Notes: generated from the letters alone by a model not told the origin. Numbered from the stretch's first letter, positions 43,738-52,747 are shown. The stretch: DNA of 64,000 bases from Streptomyces sp. MMG1533 (GCF_001279775.1 NZ_LGDG01000272.1:1-64000); one strand, 5' to 3'. Numbers and translations are program-made.

Positions 43738-44861
43738 CCACTGTGACCGGCCCCGCCGGCGAAGTGACCGAGGCCTCCGAGTCCGAACTGGAGGACCTGC
43801 GCGAGACCGTGCGGTCGGTGTGCGCGGACGCGAGCGGCATCGCGGCGGTGCGCTCGCTCGACGAGCACTCCCCCGGCATCGACGCCGGCCTGTGGGACAC
43901 CCTCGGCCGGCAGGTGGGCCTCGCGGGCCTCGGCCTGCCGGAGGAGGTGGGAGGCATCGGCGGCCTCGCGGAGATCGCCGTGGTCTGCGAGGAACTCGGC
44001 AGGACGCTGACGCCGGTGCCGCTGCTGTCCTCCACCGTGCTGGCCGGTCAGGTACTGGCCGGCTGCGGTACCGCCGCGGAGCAGCTGGCGGAGCTGGCCG
44101 AAGGCCGCGTGCACGCGCTCGCGGTGGCCGCGCCCGACGGCGTGTGGCGACCGGACGCCGTGCCGGTGGAGGTCACCTGGCGAGGCGGTGTCGCGGTGCT
44201 CGACGGCACCGCGCCCTTCGTACTGGACGGGGCCGACGCCGAGGCGCTGGTGGTCGCGGCCGCCGGTCCCGACGGCGTGGACGTGTTCCTTGTCGACCCG
44301 CGCAAGCCGGGCGTGACCGTCGGCCGGGTGCCCACCCTGGACCTGAGCCGCGGACAGGCGGTGGTCACGTTCTCCGGTGCCCGGGCTCGTGCCCTGACCG
44401 CCGGGGGCGAGGGGACGGAGGTCGTCACCCGCGCCCTGGACACCGCACTGGTGGCGCTGGCCGCCGAGCAACTCGGCGGTGCGCAGGCGGCGTTGGACAT
44501 GACCGTGGCGCATGTCCGGGACCGTACGCAGTTCGGCAGGGCGCTCGGCAGCTTCCAGGCCGTCAAGCACACCTGCGCGGACATGCTGCTCCAGGTGGAG
44601 TCCGCTCGATCGGCGGTGGTACGGGCGGTCCGTGCGGCCGGCTCCCCGGAAGCACTCGCCGAGGCCGCTGCGGTGGCCCAGTCCTGGTGCGGCGAGGCGT
44701 TCACGTTCGTCGCGGCGGAATGTGTCCAGCTGCACGGCGGGATGGGCTTCACCTGGGAGCACGACGCGCACCTGTACTTCCGGCGCGCGCAGTCCGACGC
44801 CGTACTGCTGGGCGGCACCGCGCACCACCGGGAACGGCTCGCCGGGCTGCTGGGCTGGTAG
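43734..44861 (+). CDS. Acyl-CoA dehydrogenase, FadE28/FadE29-like
   Basis: The 375-residue protein is a divergent acyl-CoA dehydrogenase. It has TQFGRALGSFQAVKHTCADML and the C-terminal QLHGGMGFTWEHDAHLYFRRA, as in the subunits of alpha2beta2 steroid-type dehydrogenases. Such subunits often lack one half of the active site, so it may need a partner, possibly the dehydrogenase at 38090-39310. ATG 43734 overlaps the previous TGA (ATGA). It belongs to the 40517-47215 operon. Confidence 0.9.
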   Translation: MTTVTGPAGEVTEASESELEDLRETVRSVCADASGIAAVRSLDEHSPGIDAGLWDTLGRQVGLAGLGLPEEVGGIGGLAEIAVVCEELGRTLTPVPLLSSTVLAGQVLAGCGTAAEQLAELAEGRVHALAVAAPDGVWRPDAVPVEVTWRGGVAVLDGTAPFVLDGADAEALVVAAAGPDGVDVFLVDPRKPGVTVGRVPTLDLSRGQAVVTFSGARARALTAGGEGTEVVTRALDTALVALAAEQLGGAQAALDMTVAHVRDRTQFGRALGSFQAVKHTCADMLLQVESARSAVVRAVRAAGSPEALAEAAAVAQSWCGEAFTFVAAECVQLHGGMGFTWEHDAHLYFRRAQSDAVLLGGTAHHRERLAGLLGW

Positions 44862-44905
44862 CCCGCAGCCGTGATCCGCAGCCGGCAAGAGGACGGGACG
44901 ACAGC

Positions 44906-45325
44906 ATGACCACCAGACTCATCGACGACGACCTGTTCGACGGCGCGAGCCCCCCGCGCCTCGTGGGGGCGCGCTGCTCCGGATGCGGCACCGTCGTTTT
45001 TCCCCGGCAGGACTCCTGCCCCAGGTGCTCGGACGGGACCATGTCCGCGCACCCCCTGCCGGTGGGCGGGCGGGTGTGGTCGTGGACGCTGCAGGCGTTT
45101 CCGCCCAAGCCGCCGTACCGGCCGCCGGCCGGGGGTTACGAGCCGTATCACGTCGGCTATGTGGACCTCGGTGAGGTGCTGGTCGAGGCGCGGCTGGAGG
45201 TGACCCGCCCGGAGGTACGGATCGGGCTTCCGGTCCGGCTCACCACGGTGCCCGCGTACCAGGACGAGGACGGGACCGACGTGCTGACGTTCGCGTTCCG
45301 TCCGGATCCGGGAGGACGGCGATGA
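44906..45325 (+). CDS. DUF35 OB-fold zinc-ribbon protein, thiolase partner
   Basis: This 139-residue protein has the rubredoxin-like zinc ribbon CSGCG followed by CPRC (residues about 24-41) and an OB-fold acyl-CoA-associated domain (GGRVWSWTLQAFPPKPPY). DUF35 proteins pair with thiolase-like proteins, as in the BbsA/BbsB thiolase and the Ltp2 aldolase complexes. Here the next gene is the thiolase, overlapping by ATGA, which supports a complex. Confidence 0.92.
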   Translation: MTTRLIDDDLFDGASPPRLVGARCSGCGTVVFPRQDSCPRCSDGTMSAHPLPVGGRVWSWTLQAFPPKPPYRPPAGGYEPYHVGYVDLGEVLVEARLEVTRPEVRIGLPVRLTTVPAYQDEDGTDVLTFAFRPDPGGRR

Positions 45326-46476
45326 GCCGGGCCGACGAGGTGTACGTGGTCGGCTGCGGGATGCATCCCTTCGGCCGCGACGAGTCCGTGACCGGGATGG
45401 ACATGGCGGTACACGCGGTACGGGAGGCACTGGCCGACGCCGGTGTCAGCTGGGAGGACATCGGTTACGCGGCGGGCGGCTCCGACGTGTCCGGCAAGCC
45501 CGACACGCTGGTGGGCCGACTGGGGCTGACCGGTGTGCCGTTCGTCAATGTGCAGAACGGCTGCGCGACGGGCGCCTCGACGCTGCTCGCGGTGGCCAAC
45601 GCGCTGCGGGCCGGCGAGGCGTCGCTGGGGCTGGCCGTGGGGTTCGACAAGCACGAGCGGGGCGCCTTCCATGTATCGGCGGCCCGTTACGGTCTCGCCG
45701 ACTGGTACGCGGAGACCGGGATGATGCTGACGACCCAGTTCTTCGCTCTGAAGACGCAGCGCTATCTGCACGAGTACGGGATTCCGGAACGGGCGCTGGC
45801 GATGGTGGCCGCGCGCGCTTTCCGCAACGGCTCCCGCCATCCCCTGGCCTGGCGGCGCAAGGAGCTCACGGAGGAGGAGATCCTCCTCTCCGCCGAGGTG
45901 AGCCCGCCGCTCACCCAGTACATGTTCTGCTCCCCGGGTCAGGGCGCGGCCGCGCTGGTGCTTGCGCGCGGCGACCGCGCGTTCGACCTGTGCGAGCAGC
46001 CGGTGAAGCTGGCCTCGTTGGCCTTCCGGACCAGGCGGTTCGGCTCGTTCGAGGTGTTCTCGCCCTGGCTGCCGCCGGGACCGCATCGCAGCCCGAGCGT
46101 CGACGCGGCGGAGGCGGCCTTCCGTGGGTCCGGTCTGCGGCCCGCCGATGTGCAGGTGGCCCAGTTGCAGGACACCGACAGCGGCTCGGAGTTGATCCAC
46201 CTGGCGGAGACCGGGCTGTGCGGACACGGCGAGCAGGAGGAACTGCTGGCCGCGCAAGACACCGACCCCACGGGCCGGATCCCGGTCAACACCGACGGCG
46301 GGTGCCTGGCGGGCGGCGAGCCGGTCGGCGCCTCGGGTCTGCGTCAATTCCATGAGGTCGTACGGCAGTTGCAGGGCCGCGCGCCGGGAGTACAGGTGCC
46401 GGGCGGCCCCCGGGTGGGCTTCACCCATGTGTACGGGGCGCCCGGGATCAGCGCCTGCGCGGTGCTGACGGTCTGA
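45322..46476 (+). CDS. SCP2-type thiolase/aldolase-like protein
   Basis: The 384-residue thiolase-fold protein keeps the nucleophile region FVNVQNGCATG (Cys81) and the GGCLAGGEPVGASG loop. The usual HDxFxxxE motif is replaced by QDTDSGSE, losing the catalytic His. That change suggests carbon-carbon cleavage other than ordinary thiolysis, as in DUF35-associated aldolases or modified thiolases. It is coupled to the DUF35 gene. It may act on the 3-oxo- or 3-hydroxyacyl-CoA made by the neighbouring dehydrogenases. Confidence 0.88.
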   Translation: MSRADEVYVVGCGMHPFGRDESVTGMDMAVHAVREALADAGVSWEDIGYAAGGSDVSGKPDTLVGRLGLTGVPFVNVQNGCATGASTLLAVANALRAGEASLGLAVGFDKHERGAFHVSAARYGLADWYAETGMMLTTQFFALKTQRYLHEYGIPERALAMVAARAFRNGSRHPLAWRRKELTEEEILLSAEVSPPLTQYMFCSPGQGAAALVLARGDRAFDLCEQPVKLASLAFRTRRFGSFEVFSPWLPPGPHRSPSVDAAEAAFRGSGLRPADVQVAQLQDTDSGSELIHLAETGLCGHGEQEELLAAQDTDPTGRIPVNTDGGCLAGGEPVGASGLRQFHEVVRQLQGRAPGVQVPGGPRVGFTHVYGAPGISACAVLTV

Positions 46477-46510
46477 GCGGCGAGGCTGCGCACAAGTGAG
46501 GGGAATTGCC

Positions 46511-47215
46511 ATGAGCGAGAGCAGAACCGCCCTGGTCACCGGCGGCGCGCGCGGGATCGGCGCGGAGATCTGCCGACAACTCGCGGACCGGGGGCTGCGG
46601 GTCCTGGTCGGTGCACGGAAGCGGGAGGCGGCCGAGGAGGTGTGCCGCGCCATCGGCCCGGCGGCGCTGCCGCTCGCCCTGGACGTGGGTTCCGCGCTGA
46701 GCGTCACCGAGGCGGTGCGCGAGGCCGGGGAACTGGTCGGCGGCGGGATCGACGTCCTGGTGAACAACGCCGGGGTGTCCCTGGACGGCGACCTGCGGCC
46801 GCCGTACCTCGACGAGGAGATCCTGCGCTCCACCCTGGACATCAATCTCGTGGGTGCCTGGCGCATGGCCGAGGCCGTCGTCCCCGGCATGGTGCGGGCC
46901 GGCTACGGGCGGGTGGTCAACCTCACCAGCTCATACGGGTCGCTGGCGCTGATGGACTCCGGCCGGCACCCGGCCTACCGCGTCTCCAAGACCGCGCTCA
47001 ACGCCCTGACGCGGATGCTCGCGGGCGAGTTGGCCGGCACGGGCGTCCTGGTCAACGCGGCCGACCCCGGCTGGACCCGCAGCGGCATGGGCGGCCCGGC
47101 CGCCCCGCGTGGGCCGAAGGAGGGCGCGGACACGCCCGTCTGGCTGGCGACCCTGCCGCCGGGCGACGGGACGACGGGTGGGCTGTTCGCCGACCGCCGA
47201 CCACTGCCCTGGTGA
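46511..47215 (+). CDS. Short-chain dehydrogenase/reductase
   Basis: The 234-residue SDR has the cofactor motif TGGARGIG, NNAG, and the catalytic Ser-Tyr-Lys set (NLTSSYGSLA and AYRVSK). It probably oxidises a hydroxyl of the pathway intermediate, for example a 3-hydroxyacyl-CoA. ATG 46511 has AGGGGA six bases upstream and lies 34 bases after the thiolase gene. It is the last gene of the operon, convergent with the first TetR gene. Confidence 0.9.
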   Translation: MSESRTALVTGGARGIGAEICRQLADRGLRVLVGARKREAAEEVCRAIGPAALPLALDVGSALSVTEAVREAGELVGGGIDVLVNNAGVSLDGDLRPPYLDEEILRSTLDINLVGAWRMAEAVVPGMVRAGYGRVVNLTSSYGSLALMDSGRHPAYRVSKTALNALTRMLAGELAGTGVLVNAADPGWTRSGMGGPAAPRGPKEGADTPVWLATLPPGDGTTGGLFADRRPLPW

Positions 47216-47237
47216 ACCGGCTCTTCCCGGACGGGTA

Positions 47238-47894
47238 CTAGGCCGGTGTGGTCGCGGACTCGGCCTTCTGGTCGGCTGCGACGATGCGCAGCGCCAGCAA
47301 CCTGACCGCCTCCTGCACGGACCGGGACGGCATCCGGGACAGCGGTCCGCCCTCGGCGCGCAGCGCGGTCACCAGGATGGTCGTACTGATCAGGGTGCGG
47401 ACCGCGAGCGCCTGCGACGCGTGCCGTGCCTTGGCCGCCCGCGGGCCGCGGGTGGTGCTCTCGGGCAGATAGTCGTACGCACGCTGGATGTGCCGCTGCT
47501 CGAACTCGTCGCGCATCAGCTTGATGTTGCCGTTGGCTGAGGCGATCTGGACCTGGTAGAGCCGGGCCTCGTCGGGGTTCTTCTCCACCCAGTCCCACAC
47601 GGCGTCGATGACGCGGATCAGACCCTCGGCGTCACCCGGCTCGGTGTCCGGCCGGGCCGTCTCCACGACGGTGTTCAGCTGGTCGAAGACCCGCCGCATG
47701 GCGAGTTCGAGCAGCTCCTCCTTGCCCGCGAAGTGGTAGTAGACGGCCGTGGGCACCACGTCGGCCTCGTCCGCGATGTCCTGCACGCTGGTCTCCGCGA
47801 AACCGTTGCGGCCGAACACCCGGACGGCGGCACTGATGATGTGCTGACGTCGCGAAGGACGGTGGGCGGGCTGCTTGCCGTTCGTGGTGGCCAT
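47238..47894 (-). CDS. TetR-family regulator
   Basis: The 218-residue protein has an N-terminal TetR helix-turn-helix (HIISAAVRVFGRNGFAETSVQDIADEADVVPTAVYYHFAGKEEL) and an all-helical ligand domain. ATG 47894 has AGGGAG upstream. Its first residues, PAHRPSRRQ, are nearly identical to those of the divergent regulator at 48038, so the two are likely old duplicates. It probably represses the catabolic operons on either side, with an acyl-CoA as ligand; the ligand is inference. Confidence 0.92.
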   Translation of the reverse strand: MATTNGKQPAHRPSRRQHIISAAVRVFGRNGFAETSVQDIADEADVVPTAVYYHFAGKEELLELAMRRVFDQLNTVVETARPDTEPGDAEGLIRVIDAVWDWVEKNPDEARLYQVQIASANGNIKLMRDEFEQRHIQRAYDYLPESTTRGPRAAKARHASQALAVRTLISTTILVTALRAEGGPLSRMPSRSVQEAVRLLALRIVAADQKAESATTPA

Positions 47895-48037
47895 GATGCT
47901 CCCTGGCGGTTGCCGCGACCGGTGCCTGTGGGCCCCGGCGTACTGACCATGTTATCCAGTTACTCCCGTTGGTCGAGCCCGTAAACGCTGGTACCCGCGT
48001 GGCTCCGGAGCGCCAAGGTCACGGCATACTTGACACC

Positions 48038-48646
48038 ATGACTACATCCGGAACCCGCGCAGCTCACCGCCCTTCGCGCAGGCAGTGGGTGATCGAGGCA
48101 GCCACGGAGCTCTTCGCCACCCAGCCTCCGGACGAGGTGACCGTGGCGGACATCGCGGCTCGGGCGGAGATGACGTCGGCCGCGGTGTACTACCACTTCT
48201 CCTCCAAGGACCAGGTCCTGGTGGAAGGCATGCGGGTGTTCGCCGCCGCGCTGCGCGAACAGTTGGAGACGCTCACCGAGGCGCACGAGCCCGGCGCGGA
48301 CATCGGCCCGACCGTCACGGCGCTGGTGGTCTGGCTGGGCGAGCACCGGTCCGCCGCGACCGTCTTCTTCGTGTCCTCGGCCGGGATGAGCCAGGAGGCG
48401 GAGGCGCTGCGGCACGAGATCCGGACGCAGTTGCTGGACGAACTCGTGCGGCTGATCCGCAAGGGCCGGGAACCGGTCACGGACGCGGAGGCGGCGGTGA
48501 TCGGCCTGGGGGTACTGGCGCTGCTCGAGACCGCGGCGGTCTCGCAGGTGCGAGGGGACGACGTCTACCGCTCCCTCGGGCACCGTTCCTTCCTCCGCGA
48601 GGTCGGCCGGCTCGCCGAGCGGATCGCCGATCCGGCGGCCGAGTAG
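48038..48646 (+). CDS. TetR-family regulator (divergent paralogue)
   Basis: The 202-residue protein begins with a helix-turn-helix of TetR form (WVIEAATELFATQPPDEVTVADIAARAEMTSAAVYYHF). It shares AHRPSRRQ with its divergent neighbour. ATG 48038 lacks a clear ribosome site, so a leaderless message is possible. The shared 143-base promoter region includes ACTG-N11-CAGT at 47942-47960, a weak palindrome that may bind one of the pair. Confidence 0.92.
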   Translation: MTTSGTRAAHRPSRRQWVIEAATELFATQPPDEVTVADIAARAEMTSAAVYYHFSSKDQVLVEGMRVFAAALREQLETLTEAHEPGADIGPTVTALVVWLGEHRSAATVFFVSSAGMSQEAEALRHEIRTQLLDELVRLIRKGREPVTDAEAAVIGLGVLALLETAAVSQVRGDDVYRSLGHRSFLREVGRLAERIADPAAE

Positions 48647-48668
48647 CCGGCCCGGACAAGGGGCGGGG

Positions 48669-48711
48669 CCGCGCCCACCGACCGGATGGGTGGAACCGTC
48701 GGCGGGCGCGG
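48669..48711. terminator. Bidirectional terminator between tetR and E2 genes
   Basis: CCGCGCCCACCGAC (48669-48682) pairs with 48698-48711 at 13 of 14 positions, with a 15-base loop. It lies between the convergent regulator and dehydrogenase complex genes. GC-rich with no U-tract, as usual for high-GC actinobacteria. Confidence 0.75.
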
Positions 48712-48722
48712 GGCCGGGGGCG

Positions 48723-50144
48723 TCAGACCAGGAGCCGCAGAGGTTTGCGCAGCAGCTCACCGACCGTGCGCAGATACTCGGCCGCCGGTGCCCCGTCCAC
48801 CGCTCGGTGGTCGAAGGTGAGGCTCAGGGTGAGCACCTGGGTGCGCCGCGGTTGTTCGTTCACCCACTCGACGCCGTCCCTGAGCCTGCCCACCCCGAGG
48901 ATGGCGACATTGCCGGGGTTGATCACGGGAGTGAAGAAGTCGACGCCGTACCCGCCCAGCGAGGTCACGGTGAACGTGGCGCCTTCCAGCAGTGCCGGGG
49001 AGATCCGGCCGGATCGGGCGTTCCCCGCCAACTCCGTGGACCGGCGGGCCATTTCGGGCAGCGGCAGCTCCGCCGCGTCCTCGATCACCGGCACGAGCAG
49101 GCCGTTCGGCACCGCGACGGCGAACCCGAGGTGGATGCCCTCGTACAGGTGAACGCCGTCCTCGAGCACCGCCGCGTTGAGCAGCGGGTGTTCACGCAGG
49201 GCCAGTGCGGCGGCCTTCATCAGGAAGTCGCCCAGGCTGGGCACCGGCAGGTCGCTGTCGGCCCACTCCCGCTTCAGCTGGGCCCGCAGGTCCACGACGG
49301 CGTCCATCCGCACTTCGTAGCCGTGCGTCAGCTGCGCCATCTCCTGGAGGCTGGCGTGCATCCGGCGGGCGATGGTGCCGCGCATGCCGGTGAGCGGGAT
49401 GACGTCCCCGGGCTGTGGCGATGCGGTGGCCTGGCGGACCGTCGGCGGGGTGGACACCGGTGCGGCCGCCGGGGTGGCGGCGTCGAGGTCGACCCGCCGG
49501 ATCCGCCCGCCCGCACCCGTGGGGCGGACGTCCGCGAGGTCGATGCCCCGTTCCTTCGCCAGCCGACGGACCAGGGGGGAGGTGGGGGTCACCGGATCCG
49601 CCGACAGGACGGCGGGCGGCCGGGCCGCCGGAGTGAGCAGGTACTCCTCCACGTCCTCGGAGACGATCCGACCGCCGGGCCCGGTGCCGCGTACGGCGGT
49701 GAGGTCGGCGCCGGTCTCGGCCGCCACCCGCCGGGCGTTCGGCGAGGCCAGAAGCCGGCCCCCCGAGCCGTTGAGCCCGGCCGTGCCGTCGAGCGCCGGC
49801 GCCACGGAGGGAACACCCCCGGCGGCCGGCACCGTGTCCGGGCCAGGGTCCACGGACCCGCCGGGCACAGCCGTACCCCCGGTGCCCGGCGGCTGCTCCC
49901 CTTCGGCCAGCAGCCAGCCGATGAGCGCCCCGGCCGGGACGGTCGCCCCGGCCTGGACCACTGGATGGAACAGGCCCCCGGCCTCCGCCTCGACATCCAC
50001 GTCGACCTTGTCGGTCGCCAGCCGCAGCAGCGCGTCGCCCTCCGCGACGGCTCCGCCGGTCGGCACGAGCCACTCGTCGATCGTGCCTTCCTGCATGGTG
50101 AGGCCGATCTTCGGCAGCAGAACCTCGACCGCCACTTCGGTCAC
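48723..50144 (-). CDS. Dihydrolipoamide acyltransferase (E2) with two E3-binding domains
   Basis: The 473-residue protein has a lipoyl domain (residues 5-80, lipoyl Lys46 in ATDKVDVD) and a linker. Two peripheral subunit-binding domains follow (about 130-168, ASPNARRVAAETGADL; about 185-221, SPLVRRLAKERGIDL), then a catalytic domain (about 250-473) with DHRAVDG near the end. Most E2 proteins have one such binding domain. It takes the acyl group from E1 to CoA. The GTG start overlaps the E1 beta stop (GTGA). No E3 gene is nearby. Confidence 0.92.
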   Translation of the reverse strand: MTEVAVEVLLPKIGLTMQEGTIDEWLVPTGGAVAEGDALLRLATDKVDVDVEAEAGGLFHPVVQAGATVPAGALIGWLLAEGEQPPGTGGTAVPGGSVDPGPDTVPAAGGVPSVAPALDGTAGLNGSGGRLLASPNARRVAAETGADLTAVRGTGPGGRIVSEDVEEYLLTPAARPPAVLSADPVTPTSPLVRRLAKERGIDLADVRPTGAGGRIRRVDLDAATPAAAPVSTPPTVRQATASPQPGDVIPLTGMRGTIARRMHASLQEMAQLTHGYEVRMDAVVDLRAQLKREWADSDLPVPSLGDFLMKAAALALREHPLLNAAVLEDGVHLYEGIHLGFAVAVPNGLLVPVIEDAAELPLPEMARRSTELAGNARSGRISPALLEGATFTVTSLGGYGVDFFTPVINPGNVAILGVGRLRDGVEWVNEQPRRTQVLTLSLTFDHRAVDGAPAAEYLRTVGELLRKPLRLLV

Positions 50145-51175
50145 GACCTTTCGAGGAGACGACGGCAGCCCTGCACGATGCGGGCCTGGTCGGGCACGTA
50201 GGCCTTCTCCAGCACCGGGGAGAACGGCACCGGTGAGAAGGGCGCGCCGATACGCAGGACTGGAGCGTCCAGATGGTCGAAGGCCGCGTCCTGGATCTGG
50301 GCGGCGATCTCCGCGCCCAGCCCGCCGAAGGTCACGGCCTCGTGGACCACGAGGACCCGGTTGGTGCGGCGCACGGAGGCGATCATGGTCTCGGTGTCCA
50401 AGGGCTGCACGGTGCGCGGGTCGATGACCTCGACCTCGATGCCCTCGGCGGCCAGTTCCTCGGCCGCCGCGAGGGCCTCGCCCACCATGCGGCCCAGGGC
50501 GATCACGGTGACGTCGGAGCCGTGCCGCGCGGTGTGGGCCTGGCCGAGCGGGATGCCGTAGATCTGCTCGGGCACCTCGCTCTTGCTGCCCAGCAGGACC
50601 TTGTTGAGCATGACGACGACCGGGTTGTCGTCCCGGATCGCGGAGACGGTCAGGCCCTTGGCGGTGTAGGCGTCGCACGGCATCACGACCTTGAGGCCGG
50701 GCACGTGCGCGAGCCAGGCCTCCAGACTCTGGCTGTGCTGCGCGGCGGCGCCGAGGCCCGCACCGGAGGCGGTGGTGATGGTGAGCGGCACCGACACGGA
50801 GCCGCCGAACATGTACTTCATCTTGGCGGCCTGGTTGACGATCTGGTCCAGGCAGACGCCGATGAAGTCCATGAACATCAGGTCGACGACGGGGCGCAGG
50901 CCCCGAGCGGCGGCGCCCACGCCCAGGCCGACGAGCGCGGCCTCGGAGATCGGGGTGTCGATCATGCGGCGGGGGCCGAACTCGTCGAGCAGGTTGTCGA
51001 ACATGCGGAAGACACCGCCGTACCCGGCGACGTCCTCCCCGGCGACGAAGACGTTCTCGTCCTCGCGCATGACCTGCGCCAGGCCCTCGTTGAACGCCTT
51101 GACGTAGGTGAGCTTGCGGCCCGTGCCGTCCGGGGCGAGGGCCGGAGCTTCGGTGGTGGTGGTCATGGCGGTCAT
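50141..51175 (-). CDS. 2-oxo-acid/acetoin dehydrogenase E1, beta subunit
   Basis: The 344-residue transketolase-like pyrimidine-binding subunit has ENVFVAGEDVAGYGGVFRMFD, TPISEAALVGLGVGAA, FMDFIGVCLDQIVNQAAKMKYMFGG and EVIDPRTVQPLDTETMIASV, as in AcoB/PdhB. It forms the E1 heterotetramer with the next gene upstream. ATG 51175 overlaps the E1 alpha TGA (ATGA). The sequence is closest in style to acetoin-type enzymes; a branched-chain or other 2-oxo acid is also possible. Confidence 0.92.
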   Translation of the reverse strand: MTAMTTTTEAPALAPDGTGRKLTYVKAFNEGLAQVMREDENVFVAGEDVAGYGGVFRMFDNLLDEFGPRRMIDTPISEAALVGLGVGAAARGLRPVVDLMFMDFIGVCLDQIVNQAAKMKYMFGGSVSVPLTITTASGAGLGAAAQHSQSLEAWLAHVPGLKVVMPCDAYTAKGLTVSAIRDDNPVVVMLNKVLLGSKSEVPEQIYGIPLGQAHTARHGSDVTVIALGRMVGEALAAAEELAAEGIEVEVIDPRTVQPLDTETMIASVRRTNRVLVVHEAVTFGGLGAEIAAQIQDAAFDHLDAPVLRIGAPFSPVPFSPVLEKAYVPDQARIVQGCRRLLERS

Positions 51176-52182
51176 CCCGAGTAGACGTTGAGGAGCAGGT
51201 CGGCGGTGTCGGGCAGCGGGCTGGCCTCGGCGTACGCGATGGCCTCGGCGATCTCGTCGCGGGTGCGCTGCCAGGTGTCGTCCAGCTCGGCGCGGGTGGC
51301 GGTGCCGTCGGCGAGGGCACGGGCTTCCAGCAGGTCGATCGCGTCGCGGGCCTTCCACTCCTCGACCTCCGCGTCCGAGCGGTAGGGGTGGCGCAGTCCC
51401 TTGACGCCCTGGTGGTCGTAGTAGCGGTAGGTCTTGGCCTCGATGAACATGGGGCCCTCGCCGGCCCGGGCGCGTGCGACGGCCTCGACGGTGGCCTGGT
51501 GGACGGCGACCGCGTCCATGCCGTCGACGATCACGCTGGGCATGCCGTAGGCCGCGGCGCGGTCGGCGACGTCGGTGATCAGCATGTGCTTCGACTGCGG
51601 GGTGAACTCGGCGTAGCCGTTGTTCTCGCAGATGAACAGGACCGGCAGGCGCAGGATGGCGGCCATGTTGGCGCCCTCGTGGAAGCTGCCGATGTTGGTG
51701 GCGCCGTCGCCGAAGAAGGTGACGGCGATGTTGTCCTCGCCCCGGTACCGGGCTGCGAAGGCGGCGCCGACGGCGATCGGGACGCCGGCGCCGACGATGC
51801 CGTTGGCGCCGAGCATGCCGAGGCTGACGTCGTTGATGTGCATGCTTCCGCCGCGGCCGAGGCAGGCGCCGGTGACGCGGCCGTACAGCTCGGAGTACAT
51901 GTGCTTGAAGCTGACGCCCTTGGCCACGGCGTGTCCGTGTCCCCGATGCGTGGAGGTGATCTGGTCGTCGTCACGGAGGGCCGCCATCACTCCTGCGGCA
52001 ACGGCCTCCTGACCGACGTAGAGGTGCAGGAATCCCGGCAGTTTGCCGGCCTCCATGAGTTTTCCCGCCTCGGTCTCGAACAGGCGGATGCGCACCATGC
52101 GCTCGTGCAGATCCCTGACGACCTGCGCGGATGCCTGGTTCGCGGCCGGATCGGCCGACTTCTTCGATGCCCTTTGAGCCAT
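51172..52182 (-). CDS. 2-oxo-acid/acetoin dehydrogenase E1, alpha subunit
   Basis: The 336-residue TPP-binding subunit shows the thiamine motif GDGATNIGSFHEGANMAA ending at ENN, and GRGGSMHI, which is common in AcoA-type proteins. It starts the E1 alpha-E1 beta-E2 operon. ATG 52182 has AAGGGG about seven bases upstream. The 118-base gap before it carries TTACTGTAGACA on the gene strand, partly matching the palindrome at 38035. Substrate unknown: acetoin-like diketone cleavage or a 2-oxo acid. Confidence 0.92.
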   Translation of the reverse strand: MAQRASKKSADPAANQASAQVVRDLHERMVRIRLFETEAGKLMEAGKLPGFLHLYVGQEAVAAGVMAALRDDDQITSTHRGHGHAVAKGVSFKHMYSELYGRVTGACLGRGGSMHINDVSLGMLGANGIVGAGVPIAVGAAFAARYRGEDNIAVTFFGDGATNIGSFHEGANMAAILRLPVLFICENNGYAEFTPQSKHMLITDVADRAAAYGMPSVIVDGMDAVAVHQATVEAVARARAGEGPMFIEAKTYRYYDHQGVKGLRHPYRSDAEVEEWKARDAIDLLEARALADGTATRAELDDTWQRTRDEIAEAIAYAEASPLPDTADLLLNVYSG

Positions 52183-52300
52183 CGTCCGCCCCTTCGCCCC
52201 GAGCGAGGTGATCCCAGCAATCGGACTTTGTTGTGTCTGTCTACAGTAACCAGCAGAGGGCACCTTACTGAAGAGGTTCTCCAATTACTACGGGCAGGAC

Positions 52301-52747
52301 TCAACCGGCCTCGAGGCCACCGCCACGCCGGTCCACGAGCTCCACACCATTGCCCTCCGGATCAGCCCAGAAGCTGATCCGCCGACCGCGTACCGACACC
52401 ACGACCGGCGACGACAGCGGCCTGCCACCGGCAGCCGGCAGCACGGCGACAAGGGGCGCGATATCGTCCACGTAGAAGGTGAGGTAGGCCAGGCCGCAGC
52501 GCTCGGCCAACGGCACGGCCGACGGTACCGACGCCGCACTCACCCGAGGATGGATCAGCTTGATCCGCCCCCCGGACGGCACCTCGAGCCAGACGACGAG
52601 GAGCTGTCCGCCCAGTCCGGCCGGGCCGGCGATCGCCTGCGGGATCCGCGAGCGATGCACCGGAACGCAACCGAGCACCTCACCGTAGAAACGCTCCATC
52701 ACTTCCAGGTCCCGCACCACGACTCCGGCCTCGAAGGGCTGGGTCAT
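52301..52747 (-). CDS. VOC-superfamily (glyoxalase/dioxygenase fold) protein
   Basis: The 148-residue protein has two beta-alpha-beta-beta-beta repeats of the VOC fold (VVVRDLEVMERFYGEVLG and YLTFYVDDIAPLV). It ends with the typical SFWADPEGNGVELV, where the Glu can be a metal ligand. Possible roles are an isomerase, an epimerase such as methylmalonyl-CoA epimerase, or an extradiol-type enzyme; none can be chosen. The ATG at 52747 has GGGAGG upstream; GTG 52795 is an alternative with its own ribosome-like site. Confidence 0.85.
   Translation of the reverse strand: MTQPFEAGVVVRDLEVMERFYGEVLGCVPVHRSRIPQAIAGPAGLGGQLLVVWLEVPSGGRIKLIHPRVSAASVPSAVPLAERCGLAYLTFYVDDIAPLVAVLPAAGGRPLSSPVVVSVRGRRISFWADPEGNGVELVDRRGGGLEAG

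Noticed and set aside
50145..51320. Continuation of the E2 frame upstream through E1 beta
   Set aside because: Out-of-frame Arg-rich translation of the E1 beta gene; the true E2 start is the coupled GTG at 50144.
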